A stretch of DNA of 64,000 nt, taken from Candidatus Barnesiella excrementigallinarum (GTDB lineage: Bacteria > Bacteroidota > Bacteroidia > Bacteroidales > Barnesiellaceae). A model generated the notes under the pieces. It made no database searches. It was not told the origin of the DNA and was given only the letters and a program-made list of their open reading frames with translations. Both the position numbers and the translations under genes were made by a program. Below are positions 1 through 8,498 of this stretch, in pieces (position 1 is the first letter of the stretch; every line of letters starts with the position of its first letter). The DNA lies in the NCBI GenBank assembly GCA_019114445.1, contig DXFL01000023.1, positions 1 through 64,000 of the forward strand, written 5' to 3'.

Positions 1-345
1 CATAATCCGCTCTTCATCTACGTAGGCCTCATCGTGCTGTTTTTGGTATTTCCCATGATTCTCATGTTCCTTTGGTTTGCCTATGCCCTGCACCCCGACT
101 GCCGGGCCTCTATCCTCTCCAAAACCGTGGAGTTAAAACCGAATGGCCTCGCCTGCATATTTGACGATGGCCGTACCGAAACGATCGCATGGCAGCAAAT
201 CGAACAGATAAACATTATATCGGACGACATAATCTTTCACCTGTCGAAGTATGTTTTCTTTATTTTACCGAGCAATGCATTCCAATCGCCCGACGATTTG
301 GACTATTTCCTAAAAAAAATACCTCCCTCGCATAGTACGAATTAA
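1..345 (+). CDS. YcxB-like membrane protein, C-terminal part (5' truncated)
   Basis: The frame is open to the left edge of the window, so the N-terminus is missing. A GTG at 34 could start it, but the hydrophobic stretch continues upstream of that codon (NPLFIYVGLIVLF), which favours a truncated gene. What remains is one membrane segment (about the first 28 residues) and a soluble domain of about 75 residues ending FILPSNAF then a short helix. This matches the general pattern of the YcxB-like C-terminal domain: a strand-rich region with W-x2-I and a late I-P-x2-A-F motif. No function is known for that family. It ends 34 bases before the TPR protein on the same strand. Family call moderate; partial status sure. 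Confidence 0.55.
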   Translation, partial: HNPLFIYVGLIVLFLVFPMILMFLWFAYALHPDCRASILSKTVELKPNGLACIFDDGRTETIAWQQIEQINIISDDIIFHLSKYVFFILPSNAFQSPDDLDYFLKKIPPSHSTN

Positions 346-379
346 AAATAATTGTATATTTGAGTATAATTTTTTACCC

Positions 380-1822
380 ATGAGAATTTTCAACATTATA
401 AAATACATATTTGCCGCTGCAATTACCCTTTCGACCATATTCCCCTCGGGTGCGCTAACACTCGACCAAGCCCGCAAGCTCTATAAGGAAGGCAAATACA
501 AAGAAGCGGCCCCCACCTTCAAGGAGCAACTGAAACGGAAACCCAACGACGGCTCCCTAAACCACTGGTACGGAGTGTGCCTCCTGCATGAAAAAAAATA
601 CGACGAGGCCGAGAAATATTTAAAAACGGCAGCCAAACGCAAAGTTCTTGAATCGCCCCACTATTTAGCCGATTTATATATGACTCAATATCGTTTCGAC
701 GAAGCAATAGAAAGTTACAAAGAGTACACCGAAGCCTTATCCAAATCGAAAAAACAAATACCCGACTCGATCGAGACCGCTATTGCCCGCGCCCGAAAAG
801 CAAAACTCATGTTGCAATATGTCGAACAGGTACAAATCATCGACAGTATCATTGTCGATGCCGACTCGTTTTTCGACCATTATAAAATGACACCCGAATC
901 GGGAAGAATAGGTTCGGCCGAGGCTTTGGGGGTAGATATCCCCGAAAACGTGATTGCCTATATGCCCCAACGCGGCGACAAAGTATTTTTCGGCCAACCC
1001 AGCGACGAGAAAGGATACGAACTCTACTCGCGAAACAAGTTGCTCGATAACAGTTGGAGTAAAATCACCCCGCTGCCCGATGGAGTAAACACACCCAACA
1101 ACGAAGCATATCCCTTCTTTTTGAACGATGGTGTAACGCTCTATTTCGCTTCGGACGGCGAAGGCTCCATTGGCGGATACGACATATTCATCACCCGCCT
1201 GAATCTCGAAAACAACACCTATCTGAAACCCGAAAATGTGGGAATGCCGTTCAACTCGATATACAACGACTACATGATGGCCGTAGACGAAATGCTGAAC
1301 ATCGGCTGGTTCGTTTCAGACAGGGAACAGATACCGGGAAAAGTAACCATATACCTCTTTATCCCCAACGAAAGCAAACAGACCTACAATCTCGACGAAA
1401 TCAAGACCGACATCAAATCGCTCGCATTGATTCGCTCCATTCGGGATTCTTGGCCCGAAAATGCCAATTATACCGACCTGCTGCAACAGTTGAACAACAT
1501 CAAAGAGATTGAAGTAAAAACACGCCCCGATTTTGTATTTGCCGTTCAAAACGGTAAACGCTACACTTCGCTCGACCAATTTGTCAGTGACGAAGCCCGT
1601 AACTTATTCGTCAAATCGGCCGAAACTCGCAAAAACATTCTCGATTTAGAGGCGAAACTGGCAGAATTAAGACTGGAATATACACCGTCTCAGGGCACCA
1701 CCCGACAAAGATTATCGGCCGAAATACACGCGCTCGAAGAGCAACTGCTCAAACTCTACCCTCAACCCGAAGAGTATGAAAACCAAGCCCGAAAAGTTGA
1801 GATAGAATCGTCGAAACAGTAA
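380..1822 (+). CDS. Exported TPR / PD40 (WD40-like) repeat protein
   Basis: 480 residues. Residues 1-25 form a signal peptide without a lipobox, so it is probably periplasmic or envelope-associated. Residues 26-140 hold three to four TPR helices (LYKEGKYKEAAPTFKEQL, then YGVCLLHEKKYDEAEKYL). Residues 185-330 contain PD40-like strands; the clearest is YPFFLNDGVTLYFASDGEGSIGGYDIF, here cited only as the F-A-S-D-G and G-G-x-D-I-F core. The C-terminal 90 residues are charged and coiled-coil-like. TPR-PD40 proteins in Bacteroidota often carry an OmpA-like peptidoglycan domain; none is present here. Exact role unknown; probably scaffolding in the cell envelope. The NfeD gene starts 26 bases downstream. 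Confidence 0.7.
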   Translation: MRIFNIIKYIFAAAITLSTIFPSGALTLDQARKLYKEGKYKEAAPTFKEQLKRKPNDGSLNHWYGVCLLHEKKYDEAEKYLKTAAKRKVLESPHYLADLYMTQYRFDEAIESYKEYTEALSKSKKQIPDSIETAIARARKAKLMLQYVEQVQIIDSIIVDADSFFDHYKMTPESGRIGSAEALGVDIPENVIAYMPQRGDKVFFGQPSDEKGYELYSRNKLLDNSWSKITPLPDGVNTPNNEAYPFFLNDGVTLYFASDGEGSIGGYDIFITRLNLENNTYLKPENVGMPFNSIYNDYMMAVDEMLNIGWFVSDREQIPGKVTIYLFIPNESKQTYNLDEIKTDIKSLALIRSIRDSWPENANYTDLLQQLNNIKEIEVKTRPDFVFAVQNGKRYTSLDQFVSDEARNLFVKSAETRKNILDLEAKLAELRLEYTPSQGTTRQRLSAEIHALEEQLLKLYPQPEEYENQARKVEIESSKQ

Positions 1823-1848
1823 AGTCAAACCTATAAACCACAAGACAA

Positions 1849-2322
1849 ATGTTCGATATAATAGCCATCGCATTACTCATCATCATCGCCCTTACTCTTG
1901 TGATTTTAGAGATTTTCTTTCTCCCCGGAATCACTATCGCTGGAATATGTTCGATTCTATTCTATGGAGGGGGAATCTACTATGCCTATTCGGTATTCGG
2001 CAATAACGGCGCCGTAATCACACTACTCATCGCCGCCATAGCCACAATAACGCTCATCATAGGATTCATGCGTTCGCGCAGCCTCGACAAAATAGCACTC
2101 CATACCGAAATAGACTCGGTGGTCCCGTTGCAGGTACCAACCGACATCAAGGTGGGAGACCCGGGTGTAACTCTAACCCGCCTCAATCCTATGGGGAAAA
2201 TACTCACAGGGACACACGCTGTCGAAGCTATGGCCGAAAACGAATTAATTGACGAAGAGACTCCGGTAAAAATCATTCGCATAGAACCTACGATAGTAAT
2301 CGTAACCAAAGAGAATAAATAA
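1849..2322 (+). CDS. NfeD-like membrane protein
   Basis: 157 residues. The N-terminal half has two to three hydrophobic helices (residues 4-27, 30-50 and 55-75); the C-terminal 70 residues contain the small OB-fold-like domain of NfeD proteins, with the pattern GDPGVTLTRLNPMGKI...G..VEA and V-K-I-I-R-I-E near the end. Short NfeD proteins of this layout are encoded beside flotillin-like proteins and are thought to act with them in membrane microdomains. The next gene, 35 bases downstream, is indeed the flotillin-like FloA, supporting an nfeD-floA operon. Confidence 0.88.
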   Translation: MFDIIAIALLIIIALTLVILEIFFLPGITIAGICSILFYGGGIYYAYSVFGNNGAVITLLIAAIATITLIIGFMRSRSLDKIALHTEIDSVVPLQVPTDIKVGDPGVTLTRLNPMGKILTGTHAVEAMAENELIDEETPVKIIRIEPTIVIVTKENK

Positions 2323-2357
2323 ACACGCATTTTATAACCCCTAAATAATATACAATT

Positions 2358-3335
2358 ATGATGATTGGAATTGGACTTCTATTAGCATTCGGTATCATTG
2401 TAATACTATCCGTATTCTTTTATTTCGTACCGTTTTTGCTTTGGATCTCGGCACAAGTATCGGGTGTGAGAATATCACTCATTCAATTATTTCTTATGCG
2501 AATAAGGAAAGTTCCACCCCAAATAATCGTACGAGGCATGATCGAAGCCCACAAAGCCGGGCTCAAAACAATTACCCGCGATGAACTGGAAGCCCACTAT
2601 TTGGCAGGCGGCCACGTAGAACGTGTGGTACACGCTCTCGTATCGGCTTCGAAAGCCAATATAGACTTGGGATTTCAAATGGCAACAGCCATCGACTTGG
2701 CCGGCCGCGATGTATTCGAAGCCGTACAAATGTCGGTCAATCCCAAAGTAATCGACACCCCTCCCGTTACAGCCGTTGCCAAAGACGGTATCCAATTGAT
2801 TGCCAAAGCCCGTGTCACCGTTCGTGCAAATATCCGCCAATTGGTGGGTGGAGCCGGTGAAGACACGGTATTAGCCCGTGTAGGCGAGGGTATCGTATCG
2901 TCCATCGGATCTTCCGAGTCACACAAACAAGTACTCGAAAACCCCGATTCCATCTCGAAACTGGTCTTGAAAAAAGGTCTCGACTCGGGAACGGCTTTTG
3001 AAATCCTATCCATCGACATTGCCGACATCGACATCGGCAAAAACATAGGGGCAACCCTCCAAATGGATCAGGCACAGGCCGACAAGAATATTGCCCAAGC
3101 AAAAGCCGAAGAGCGCCGGGCCATGGCTATCGCCCTCGAACAAGAGATGAAAGCCAAAGCCCAAGAGGCAAGAGCCAAAGTAATCGAGGCCGAAGCCGAA
3201 GTGCCCAAAGCTATGGCCGAAGCCTTCCGAAACGGAAACCTCGGTATCATGGACTACTATAAAATGAAAAATATAGAGGCCGATACCTCCATGCGCGAAG
3301 CAATAGCCAAACCATCGGCAAAACCCGATAAATGA
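2358..3335 (+). CDS. floA: Flotillin-like protein FloA
   Basis: 325 residues, the usual FloA length. A membrane hairpin-like hydrophobic segment (residues 4-30) is followed by a band-7/SPFH-like domain (about 40-230, with the [13 protein letters not shown] strand) and a long Ala/Glu/Lys-rich coiled coil (about 235-300, repeats such as [10 protein letters not shown] and [20 protein letters not shown]) ending in the [13 protein letters not shown] segment typical of the family. FloA organises ordered membrane domains at the inner membrane. It follows nfeD as its usual partner. There is no clear terminator before sodB. Confidence 0.95.
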   Translation: MMIGIGLLLAFGIIVILSVFFYFVPFLLWISAQVSGVRISLIQLFLMRIRKVPPQIIVRGMIEAHKAGLKTITRDELEAHYLAGGHVERVVHALVSASKANIDLGFQMATAIDLAGRDVFEAVQMSVNPKVIDTPPVTAVAKDGIQLIAKARVTVRANIRQLVGGAGEDTVLARVGEGIVSSIGSSESHKQVLENPDSISKLVLKKGLDSGTAFEILSIDIADIDIGKNIGATLQMDQAQADKNIAQAKAEERRAMAIALEQEMKAKAQEARAKVIEAEAEVPKAMAEAFRNGNLGIMDYYKMKNIEADTSMREAIAKPSAKPDK

Positions 3336-3470
3336 GTAAGTTAACAATATACGCACCACCTCGCAAAACCGCCCAAAAGCGACATTGCGAATAAAAAAGA
3401 AAAAAAATTATCGATTCAAAAAAACTTTTTTATCCCAGAGTGTGTTATATTAGCAACAAATAAAACTATT

Positions 3471-4049
3471 ATGATTTACGAATTGCCCACATTACCCTAT
3501 GAAGTAAACGATTTGGCCCCCGTGATAAGCAAGGAGACCATCGAATACCATTATGGTAAGCACGAAAAAACCTATATCGATAACCTCAACAAGCTTATCG
3601 AAGGAACTCCTTTCGCACAAAAAACCATCGAAGAAATTATCAAAGAAGCCGAAGGCCCCCTGTTCAACAACGCATCGCAGGCATGGAACCATATATTCTA
3701 TTTCTTCACCTTCTCGCCCGAAGGCCGCAGAGCCCCACAAGGAGAGTTGGCCGAAGCCATAGACCGCCAATGGGGAAACTTTGAAAATTTCCAAAAAGAG
3801 TTCGAACAAGCAGGAGTTAGCCTCTTCGGATCGGGCTGGGTATGGCTGTCGAAAGATCGTGAGGGAAAATTAGTAATCAGTAAGGAAAACAACGCAGGTT
3901 CCCCATTGACCAAAGGGCTTATTCCCCTATTGACTTTCGATGTATGGGAACACGCATACTATATCGACTACCGAAACAGACGAGCCGAACACCTGCATAA
4001 ACTTTGGGAAATCGTCGACTGGTCGGTTGTCGAATCGAGATATTTATAA
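3471..4049 (+). CDS. sodB: Iron superoxide dismutase
   Basis: 192 residues, normal length. It converts superoxide to oxygen and hydrogen peroxide in the cytoplasm. The four metal ligands are visible: His27 (EYHYGKH), His74 (AWNHIF), Asp157 and His161 (FDVWEHAYY). Gln70 two turns before His74 is the second-shell glutamine position typical of iron-type enzymes; in Bacteroidales the enzyme may accept Fe or Mn, which sequence cannot decide. GSGWVWL is the other family signature. An intrinsic terminator lies at 4121-4150. Start is the ATG after an AT-rich leader. Confidence 0.96.
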   Translation: MIYELPTLPYEVNDLAPVISKETIEYHYGKHEKTYIDNLNKLIEGTPFAQKTIEEIIKEAEGPLFNNASQAWNHIFYFFTFSPEGRRAPQGELAEAIDRQWGNFENFQKEFEQAGVSLFGSGWVWLSKDREGKLVISKENNAGSPLTKGLIPLLTFDVWEHAYYIDYRNRRAEHLHKLWEIVDWSVVESRYL

Positions 4050-4120
4050 ACGAATAGTCGCGCGTGAGCGTAACTCTATCTAGCACTTTAAAATAAGCAT
4101 AATGTGATGAATTCTAAAGA

Positions 4121-4150
4121 AGAGATGCTGCGTGAGCAGCGTCTCTTTTT
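4121..4150 (+). terminator. Intrinsic terminator after sodB
   Basis: Stem AGAGATGCTGC / GCAGCGTCTCT (11 pairs, one G-T) with a GTGA loop, followed by TTTT. It lies 71 bases after the sodB stop and separates it from trpB2. Confidence 0.85.
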
Positions 4151-4225
4151 GCTTTTCATGCAAATAAGCACCGTTCAAATAGATAAAATTTTACACATTT
4201 CGCTATACACTCAATAAATAATTGT

Positions 4226-4233
4226 TATATTTG
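4226..4233 (+). promoter_or_regulatory. Promoter -7 element of trpB2
   Basis: TATATTTG matches the Bacteroidales TAnnTTTG -7 element, 62 bases upstream of the trpB2 start. The -33 position has only a weak TTTC about 24 bases upstream, so this is a partial match. Confidence 0.5.
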
Positions 4234-4295
4234 CCTACCAATTCGACACAACAAATCCATTTTTGCTTATAAATATAAAAACCGAAAGACAAAAC

Positions 4296-5657
4296 ATGGC
4301 AACAAAAAAATTTATCCTCGCAGAAAAAGAGATTCCTCAGGCATGGTACAACATTGTCGCAGATATGCCCAACAAACCCATGAGCCCGCTGAACCCTGCG
4401 ACTAAAAAACCGCTCGCCGCAGAAGATCTTTACCCCATCTTCGCGGAAGAACTTTGTAAACAAGAATTAAACAATACCGATGCTTGGATAGAGATACCCG
4501 AAGAGGTACGCGATATGTACAAAATATGGAGACCCACCCCACTTGTAAGAGCGTTGGGCCTCGAAAAGGCATTGGATACACCGGCCCACATCTATTTCAA
4601 AAACGAGAGTGTAAGCCCCGTAGGCTCGCACAAACTCAACTCGGCCATACCGCAAGCCTACTATTGCAAAAAGCAAGGAGTAACCAATATTACCACCGAA
4701 ACCGGAGCCGGACAATGGGGAGCAGCCCTGTCGTTGGCAGCCAAAGCCTTTGGGCTGGAATTGGCCGTATACATGGTAAAAGTAAGCTACCATCAAAAAC
4801 CCTACCGCCGCTCCATTATGCAAACGTTCGGCGCCCAAGTAATCGCCTCGCCCAGTATGTCGACCAAAGCCGGTCGTAAAATACTCACCGACCACCCCAA
4901 TTATCAAGGCAGTTTGGGAACAGCTATCTCCGAAGCCATAGAGTTGGCTATGAGTACACCCAACTGCAAGTATACTTTGGGAAGTGTGCTGAATCACGTA
5001 TCGCTCCACCAAACCGTCATTGGGCTCGAAGCCGAAAAACAAATGGAGATGGCCGGCGAATACCCCGACGTAATAGTCGCCTGCTTCGGTGGAGGATCCA
5101 ATTTCTCGGGTATCGCTTTCCCCTTCCTGCGCCACAAACTGCGCGAAGGGAAAGATATAAGACTGGTAGCCGCCGAACCGGCCTCTTGTCCCAAACTCAC
5201 CAAAGGAGTATTCCATTACGACTTCGGCGACGAAGCCGGATATACCCCCTTGTTACCCATGTACACCTTAGGCCACAACTTCTCTCCGGCCAATATTCAT
5301 GCCGGCGGACTGAGGTACCACGGAGCGGGGACCATCGTCAGCCAGTTAAAAAAAGACGGATTTTTGGAAGCCGTCGACATTGACCAGCTCGACACTTTCA
5401 AGGCTGCCACGCTGTTTGCCCAATGCGAAGGCATTATACCGGCACCCGAATCCTCCCACGCTATCGCTGCAACCATACAAGAAGCACTTAAAGCAAAAGA
5501 GGAAGGAAAGAAAAAATGTATACTCTTCAACCTTTCGGGACACGGACTTATCGACATGGCTGCTTACGATCAATATCTGGCAGGAGACCTGCTCAATTAC
5601 AGTCTGCCCGAAGAGGAAATTACCAAGAATATCAAAGAATTAGATAAAATTATTTGA
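4296..5657 (+). CDS. trpB2: TrpB2-type tryptophan synthase beta chain
   Basis: 453 residues from the ATG at 4296; a TTG 33 bases upstream in frame would add residues that resemble no TrpB start. PLP-dependent beta subunit: condenses indole with serine. The PLP lysine is in PVGSHKLNSA; ETGAGQWG and CFGGGSNFSG (phosphate-binding glycine loop) follow. Length, the extended N-terminus (PLNPATKKPL...IEIPEEVRDMY) and GSHKLN instead of GAHKIN identify the TrpB2 subgroup. No trpA or other trp gene is adjacent, so it probably works as a stand-alone indole-salvaging or related enzyme. The stop is followed by the tRNA-Glu promoter. Confidence 0.93.
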   Translation: MATKKFILAEKEIPQAWYNIVADMPNKPMSPLNPATKKPLAAEDLYPIFAEELCKQELNNTDAWIEIPEEVRDMYKIWRPTPLVRALGLEKALDTPAHIYFKNESVSPVGSHKLNSAIPQAYYCKKQGVTNITTETGAGQWGAALSLAAKAFGLELAVYMVKVSYHQKPYRRSIMQTFGAQVIASPSMSTKAGRKILTDHPNYQGSLGTAISEAIELAMSTPNCKYTLGSVLNHVSLHQTVIGLEAEKQMEMAGEYPDVIVACFGGGSNFSGIAFPFLRHKLREGKDIRLVAAEPASCPKLTKGVFHYDFGDEAGYTPLLPMYTLGHNFSPANIHAGGLRYHGAGTIVSQLKKDGFLEAVDIDQLDTFKAATLFAQCEGIIPAPESSHAIAATIQEALKAKEEGKKKCILFNLSGHGLIDMAAYDQYLAGDLLNYSLPEEEITKNIKELDKII

Positions 5658-5718
5658 CTATAACCTCAGGAGGGTCGCAAACAGGTCACGAGAAATATCG
5701 AAAAAAATCGAGCCAAAA

Positions 5719-5750
5719 TTTGCCCGATAAGAATAAATCGCTTATATTTG
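5719..5750 (+). promoter_or_regulatory. Promoter of tRNA-Glu
   Basis: TTTG at 5719-5722, a 20-base spacer, and TATATTTG at 5743-5750: a full match to the Bacteroidales housekeeping promoter, ending 27 bases before the mature tRNA. Confidence 0.85.
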
Positions 5751-5777
5751 CATCGCTTTTTCAAAAGGAAGCAACAA

Positions 5778-5850
5778 GGCGGTTTAGTGTAGTGGCCTAG
5801 CACGCAACCCTCTCACGGTTGAGACTCGGGTTCGATTCCCGGAATCGCTA
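5778..5850 (+). tRNA. tRNA-Glu (anticodon CTC)
   Basis: A 73-base cloverleaf folds completely: acceptor GGCGGTT / AATCGCT (two G-T pairs), D stem GTGT / GCAC, anticodon stem CAACC / GGTTG with loop CTCTCAC, four-base variable loop, T stem TCGGG / CCCGG with loop TTCGATT, discriminator A. The anticodon CTC reads GAG (Glu). CCA is not encoded. A promoter lies just upstream and a terminator just downstream, so it is a single-gene unit. Confidence 0.93.
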
Positions 5851-5857
5851 CAACAAG

Positions 5858-5900
5858 GAAGTTCAACAAACCAATATCGGTAAGTTGAGCTTCTTTTTTT
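5858..5900 (+). terminator. Intrinsic terminator of tRNA-Glu
   Basis: Ten-pair stem GAAGTTCAAC / GTTGAGCTTC (one G-T) with a 16-base loop, followed directly by TTTTTTT. Confidence 0.85.
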
Positions 5901-6048
5901 ATCCCCGCATTTTTCACGTTGCCAAAAAACATCAGGTCCCAACAAACAAAAAACCGTTGTCGAATGTTATTATATAAAAAGGAAGAAAGCTCATTTTTTT
6001 GAACCTCTGTTATTCAAAGAGCATATTTTTATTTTTGAAAAAAATCGA

Positions 6049-6056
6049 TATATTTG
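6049..6056 (+). promoter_or_regulatory. Promoter -7 element of rubredoxin gene
   Basis: TATATTTG fits TAnnTTTG, 42 bases upstream of the rubredoxin start. The -33 region is only T-rich, with no exact TTTG at the right distance. Confidence 0.5.
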
Positions 6057-6098
6057 CGTTTGTATAAACAAACCAGTTTGAACTAAAAAAAAAGTTTT

Positions 6099-6263
6099 AT
6101 GAAAAAGTACATTTGCACGGCTTGTGAGTGGGTTTACGACCCGGAAGTAGGTGATCCCGAAGGTGGCATAGCCCCCGGCACCCCATTTGAAGAAATTCCC
6201 TATGATTGGGTTTGTCCAGTTTGCGGACTTGGGAAAGACGCATTCGAAGAGGTAACTGAATAA
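6099..6263 (+). CDS. Rubredoxin
   Basis: 54 residues: one Fe(SCys)4 domain that carries single electrons in the cytoplasm, in anaerobes often to peroxide- or superoxide-reducing enzymes. Both knuckles are present: ICTACEW near the N-terminus and [12 protein letters not shown] near the C-terminus, with the usual [18 protein letters not shown] stretch between (core YDP, GDP, GIAPGT). Length is standard. It has its own -7 element and terminator, so it is monocistronic; the sodB gene 2 kb away fits a shared oxygen-defence theme but is a separate unit. Confidence 0.97.
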   Translation: MKKYICTACEWVYDPEVGDPEGGIAPGTPFEEIPYDWVCPVCGLGKDAFEEVTE

Positions 6264-6282
6264 TCAACTTCGTTTTTATATA

Positions 6283-6319
6283 AAGGATCTACATAAAATT
6301 CGTGTAGATTCTTTTTTTT
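6283..6319 (+). terminator. Intrinsic terminator of rubredoxin gene
   Basis: Eleven-pair stem AAGGATCTACA / TGTAGATTCTT with a nine-base loop and a run of T to 6319. Confidence 0.88.
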
Positions 6320-6396
6320 GCCATCGGCATTAAAGCAAAGTAGCCTTTTTCATAATTTTTTTCGGGCATTTTAGATTCTCTACAAAATCGAATTTA

Positions 6397-6404
6397 TAAA
6401 TTTG
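6397..6404 (+). promoter_or_regulatory. Possible -7 element directly before the response regulator
   Basis: TAAATTTG matches TAnnTTTG but ends only 4 bases before the ATG at 6409. If used, the mRNA would be leaderless or nearly so. The -33 position has only TTTT at 24 bases. Confidence 0.35.
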
Positions 6405-6408
6405 AAGC

Positions 6409-7092
6409 ATGAAAATACTTATTATAGAAGACGAACCCTCTTTGAGGGAGATCATGCAACGGGCACTGGTTCAGGAACGTTACGTGGTAGAGACTGCTGC
6501 GAACTATGCCGAAGCCGATGCCAAAATTGCAGCATATAGCTACGATTGCATATTGCTCGACATCATGCTTCCCGATGGCAGCGGATTAGATCTGTTGCAC
6601 CACCTTAAAGAGTTGCGCAAACGCGAGAATGTAATTATCATCTCGGCTCGCGATTCTCTCGACGACAAAATTCTCGGTCTCGATATGGGTGCCGACGACT
6701 ACCTGCCCAAACCCTTCCACACGGCCGAACTTTTGGCCCGAATAAAAAGTGTGTTACGCCGCGGGAAAAGCGGAGGAGAAATGTCGTTGGTACTGGGCAA
6801 TGTCACTTTGGAACCGGACAGTTCCCGTGTGTTGATAAACGGGAAAGAATTAGTTTTATTGAAAAAGGAATTCGACATATTGCTCTATTTCATGCAACGC
6901 CCCAACCACCTGATAGACAAGTCAGTTCTTGCCGAAGCTGTATGGGGCGACCACGTAGACCAAGCCGACAACTTCCATTTCGTGTATGCCCAAATGAAAA
7001 ACCTGCGCCGAAAACTCGTGGAAGCAGGAGCCAATATCGAGATAAAAGCCATTTACGGATTCGGATACAAACTTATCCCTCCTGCTTCGTAA
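6409..7092 (+). CDS. OmpR-family response regulator
   Basis: 227 residues. Receiver domain 1-115 with acidic pocket Glu7/Asp8, phospho-acceptor Asp51 (LLDIMLPDG), switch Ser (IIISARDS) and Lys (DYLPKPF). The C-terminal winged helix (about 125-225) has the usual ...FDILLYFMQRP... helix and the final IYGFGYKL hairpin. It binds DNA as a tandem dimer when phosphorylated. The partner kinase follows after 12 bases. A direct repeat upstream of the PepSY gene at 8417-8435 is a candidate target site. Confidence 0.93.
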   Translation: MKILIIEDEPSLREIMQRALVQERYVVETAANYAEADAKIAAYSYDCILLDIMLPDGSGLDLLHHLKELRKRENVIIISARDSLDDKILGLDMGADDYLPKPFHTAELLARIKSVLRRGKSGGEMSLVLGNVTLEPDSSRVLINGKELVLLKKEFDILLYFMQRPNHLIDKSVLAEAVWGDHVDQADNFHFVYAQMKNLRRKLVEAGANIEIKAIYGFGYKLIPPAS

Positions 7093-7104
7093 ATCCTTTG
7101 CCTT

Positions 7105-8385
7105 ATGAAACTCATATCGCGTATAGCCCTGCGGCTCTCGTTGGTTTTAATCCCGCTTTTGGCATTGTGGGCCTCGTTGTTTTATCTAATGACGGTAGAC
7201 GAAATCAACGACGAAGCCGACGATGCATTGGACAACTACTCGGAGCTGATTATCATTCGTATGCTGGCCGGTCGGGAACCGCCTCCCTTGAACAGCGGCA
7301 CCAACAACAGCTATTCGATAACTCCCATCGACGAGGAGTATGCGTTGTCGAAACCGCATATCGAATATTACGATGCCGAAGTTTATATCCCCGAAAAAGA
7401 CGAAACCGAACCTGCCCGTATCTTGTCGACCATCTTTATCGACGACAATGACAACTACTACGAACTTAAAGTAGCTATTCCCACATTTGAAAAGGACGAT
7501 TTAATACGGACCATACTGTTTTGGATTATTCTGCTCTATTTTGTACTTCTCATTACAATAATAGGTATTACGCTATGGATATTCCATCGTAGTATGCACC
7601 CGCTGTATGCATTGTTGCGGTGGCTCGACAATTTTACGCCGGGAAAACAAAACGCCCCTGTCCCCGACAGCACCAACATTACAGAATTTCACCGACTAAA
7701 CGTAGCGGCACAAGACGCGGCCAATCGAGCCGAAGAACTTTTCGAACGGCAAAAACAGTTCATTGGCAATGCGTCGCACGAGTTACAAACGCCGCTGGCC
7801 GTCTTGGGCAACCGTATCGAGTGGCTGCTCGACAATACCGAACTGAATGAAACCCAAATGGGAGAACTGTTGAAAATGCAACGCTCCCTGAACCATATCG
7901 TCCGTCTGAACAAAACATTGTTATTACTCACCAAAATCGAAAACGGACAATTCCCCGAAAGCTGCGACGTAGACATCACACTCATCATACGTGAACAACT
8001 GGCCTTGTACGACGAGATATATGCCTCGCGCCACATCTCCGGCTCGGCACAACTGCCCGAAAAGTTTATCGTTTCGATGAACGACTCTTTGGCTTCGACC
8101 CTACTCTCCAACTTACTTAAAAATGCCTATGTACACTCTGCGCCCCACTCTCGTGTAGAAGTATCGCTCTCGGGGAGCACCCTCAGAATTGCCAACGACG
8201 GAGAAACGCCACTCAACGCCGAACACATCTTCGAACGATTCTATCAAGGGAGTAAAAAAGAGGGCTCTACCGGATTGGGGCTGGCGCTGGTAAAGGCTGT
8301 ATGCCGGTATTACAACCTGCATATCACGTACCGTTTCGAAGAGTCGAAACACTGTTTTTACATCGATTGGCAACCGATACGGTAA
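7105..8385 (+). CDS. Sensor histidine kinase
   Basis: 426 residues. Membrane helix 1 at about 10-30, an acidic periplasmic domain of about 105 residues, membrane helix 2 at about 138-160, a HAMP-like linker, the dimerisation/H-box (FIGNASHELQTPL, His225), an N box (LLSNLLKNAYVHS) and a G box (GSTGLGLALVKAVC). It phosphorylates the upstream response regulator. The periplasmic domain resembles no sensor I can name. The PepSY-like protein encoded next, in the periplasm, may be its regulator or its output. Confidence 0.92.
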   Translation: MKLISRIALRLSLVLIPLLALWASLFYLMTVDEINDEADDALDNYSELIIIRMLAGREPPPLNSGTNNSYSITPIDEEYALSKPHIEYYDAEVYIPEKDETEPARILSTIFIDDNDNYYELKVAIPTFEKDDLIRTILFWIILLYFVLLITIIGITLWIFHRSMHPLYALLRWLDNFTPGKQNAPVPDSTNITEFHRLNVAAQDAANRAEELFERQKQFIGNASHELQTPLAVLGNRIEWLLDNTELNETQMGELLKMQRSLNHIVRLNKTLLLLTKIENGQFPESCDVDITLIIREQLALYDEIYASRHISGSAQLPEKFIVSMNDSLASTLLSNLLKNAYVHSAPHSRVEVSLSGSTLRIANDGETPLNAEHIFERFYQGSKKEGSTGLGLALVKAVCRYYNLHITYRFEESKHCFYIDWQPIR

Positions 8386-8416
8386 AAAAATGATTTTTTT
8401 TCGATAATCTCGCGAA

Positions 8417-8435
8417 ATTTCAAATTCATTTCAAA
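8417..8435 (+). promoter_or_regulatory. Direct repeat, candidate response-regulator site
   Basis: ATTTCAAA at 8417-8424 and again at 8428-8435, an 11-base period, just upstream of the -7-like AATCTTTG (8445-8452) of the PepSY gene. OmpR-family regulators bind direct repeats with about this period. Confidence 0.45.
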
Positions 8436-8498
8436 ATTGGACTTAATCTTTGTACCATCAAATTAAAACAATATACAACAAATAAAATTTTAAATGTT

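Noticed and set aside
4467-5216. 249-codon minus-strand frame opposite trpB2
   Set aside because: Antisense shadow of a highly conserved enzyme gene.
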